Below are positions 29,781 through 30,208 of a stretch of DNA of 30,208 nt, piece by piece. Source of the DNA: Patescibacteria group bacterium. Lineage in GTDB: Bacteria; Patescibacteriota; Microgenomatia; Daviesbacterales; UBA10151. The first letter of the stretch is position 1. The number at the start of each line of letters is the position of its first letter. A program made the translations under genes and the position numbers. The notes under the pieces were generated by a model, which was not told where the DNA came from, searched no databases, and worked only from the letters and a program-made list of their open reading frames with translations. Location of the stretch: positions 1 to 30,208 of the forward strand of contig JAHIUE010000046.1 of the NCBI GenBank assembly GCA_018817205.1, written 5' to 3'.

Positions 29781-30208
29781 ATGACCAAAATTAAAACAGA
29801 TTCAAATCCGGGCAGGAAGAGTATATATTTAACTGCAAAAGGTTTGGCTGATGCTAAAATAGAGCTCGGATATTTAAAAGGAACTAAAAGAACTCAAATT
29901 GCAGATAGAATTCGTCAGGCAAGAGAATACGGCGATTTGACTGAAAACTCCGAGTACGATATAGCTGTTGAGGATCAATCGCTGATAGAAAATAGAATCT
30001 CACAACTGGAAAATATAGTCCGCGATGCAAAAGTTATTGCAGGTCAACGCAGCCAAGATTTTGTGGTGATTGGATCAACGGTAAAAATTGAGATGGATGA
30101 GGGCGTTGATGAATTTACCATTGTAGGTAGGGTTGAGGCAGATCCTGCTAAAAAAAGGATTTCCAATGAATCTCCTTTAGGATTGGCTCTGATTGGAGCC
30201 AGAAAAGG
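29781..30208 (+). CDS. greA: GreA transcription elongation factor, 5' part
   Basis: GreA rescues backtracked RNA polymerase by stimulating cleavage of the transcript. The visible 142 codons include the N-terminal coiled coil with the acidic tip AREYGDLTENSEYD (the Asp and Glu of GDLTEN are the metal-binding residues) and most of the C-terminal domain (IGSTVKIEM...SPLGLALIGARK). The gene runs off the right edge; only the last few residues should be missing. A GGGAGAG lies 8-14 bases before the ATG, and a 12-bp palindrome CCGCCATGGCGG overlaps its left side. Confidence 0.95.
   Translation, partial: MTKIKTDSNPGRKSIYLTAKGLADAKIELGYLKGTKRTQIADRIRQAREYGDLTENSEYDIAVEDQSLIENRISQLENIVRDAKVIAGQRSQDFVVIGSTVKIEMDEGVDEFTIVGRVEADPAKKRISNESPLGLALIGARK

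Noticed and set aside
1..30208. CRISPR array, insertion sequence, prophage or conjugative genes
   Set aside because: No regularly spaced repeat series, transposase, integrase or phage structural gene is visible. The accessory zone at the left is unusual but has no recognisable mobility gene.

Overview
The window looks like part of a small, tightly packed genome from an uncultured Candidate Phyla Radiation (Patescibacteria) bacterium, most likely of the Microgenomates type. This is inferred from gene content and style: overlapping genes with almost no spacers, a TMTC-like GT-C/TPR membrane protein, a VKOR-DsbA pair, a class II ribonucleotide reductase with corrinoid adenosylation instead of an aerobic enzyme, a K+-independent membrane pyrophosphatase, moderate to low GC, TGA used as stop, and start codons that sit about 6-9 bases after a -10 box rather than behind a Shine-Dalgarno. 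No 16S rRNA or ribosomal protein is present to fix the lineage. Layout: 1-4887 is an accessory zone with a truncated PD-(D/E)XK-like protein, two poorly known minus-strand proteins (one with a MerR/excisionase-type helix-turn-helix) and an 833-residue cytidylyltransferase/GDPD fusion, separated by the loosest intergenic DNA in the window. 4888-7666 holds a TMTC-like membrane protein, a cupin and a HAD phosphatase. 7631-10472 is a minus-strand riboflavin operon (ribE-ribH-ribA-ribD) under an FMN riboswitch whose aptamer and expression platform can be read base by base; ribB is not here. 10490-10740 is an unexplained, highly structured spacer with a promoter-terminator pair that could make a ~50-nt RNA. 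10741-14621 is a plus-strand operon joining ribose-phosphate or nucleotide functions (RpiB, LOG-like hydrolase, PfkB kinase, an SDR) to disulfide formation (VKOR, DsbA-like). 14638-18134 holds small unknown proteins, two divergent peptidoglycan enzymes (L,D-transpeptidase and D,D-carboxypeptidase) and a membrane-anchored cyclophilin. 18138-23022 is a deoxynucleotide block: tandem NrdR boxes, nrdR, adenosylcobalamin-dependent nrdJ, a GT-B glycosyltransferase and a cob(I)alamin adenosyltransferase that can supply the NrdJ cofactor. 23058-27615 holds lon and hppA; hppA follows a leader with mutually exclusive RNA pairings. 27624-29514 is a histidine kinase/receiver pair, followed by tRNA-Glu(CTC) and the start of greA. 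No CRISPR array, insertion sequence, integrase or replication origin was recognised. The most rewarding regulatory DNA is the riboswitch platform, the structured spacer at 10490-10680, the hppA leader and the leaderless promoter layout. The oddest protein is the 833-residue fusion.
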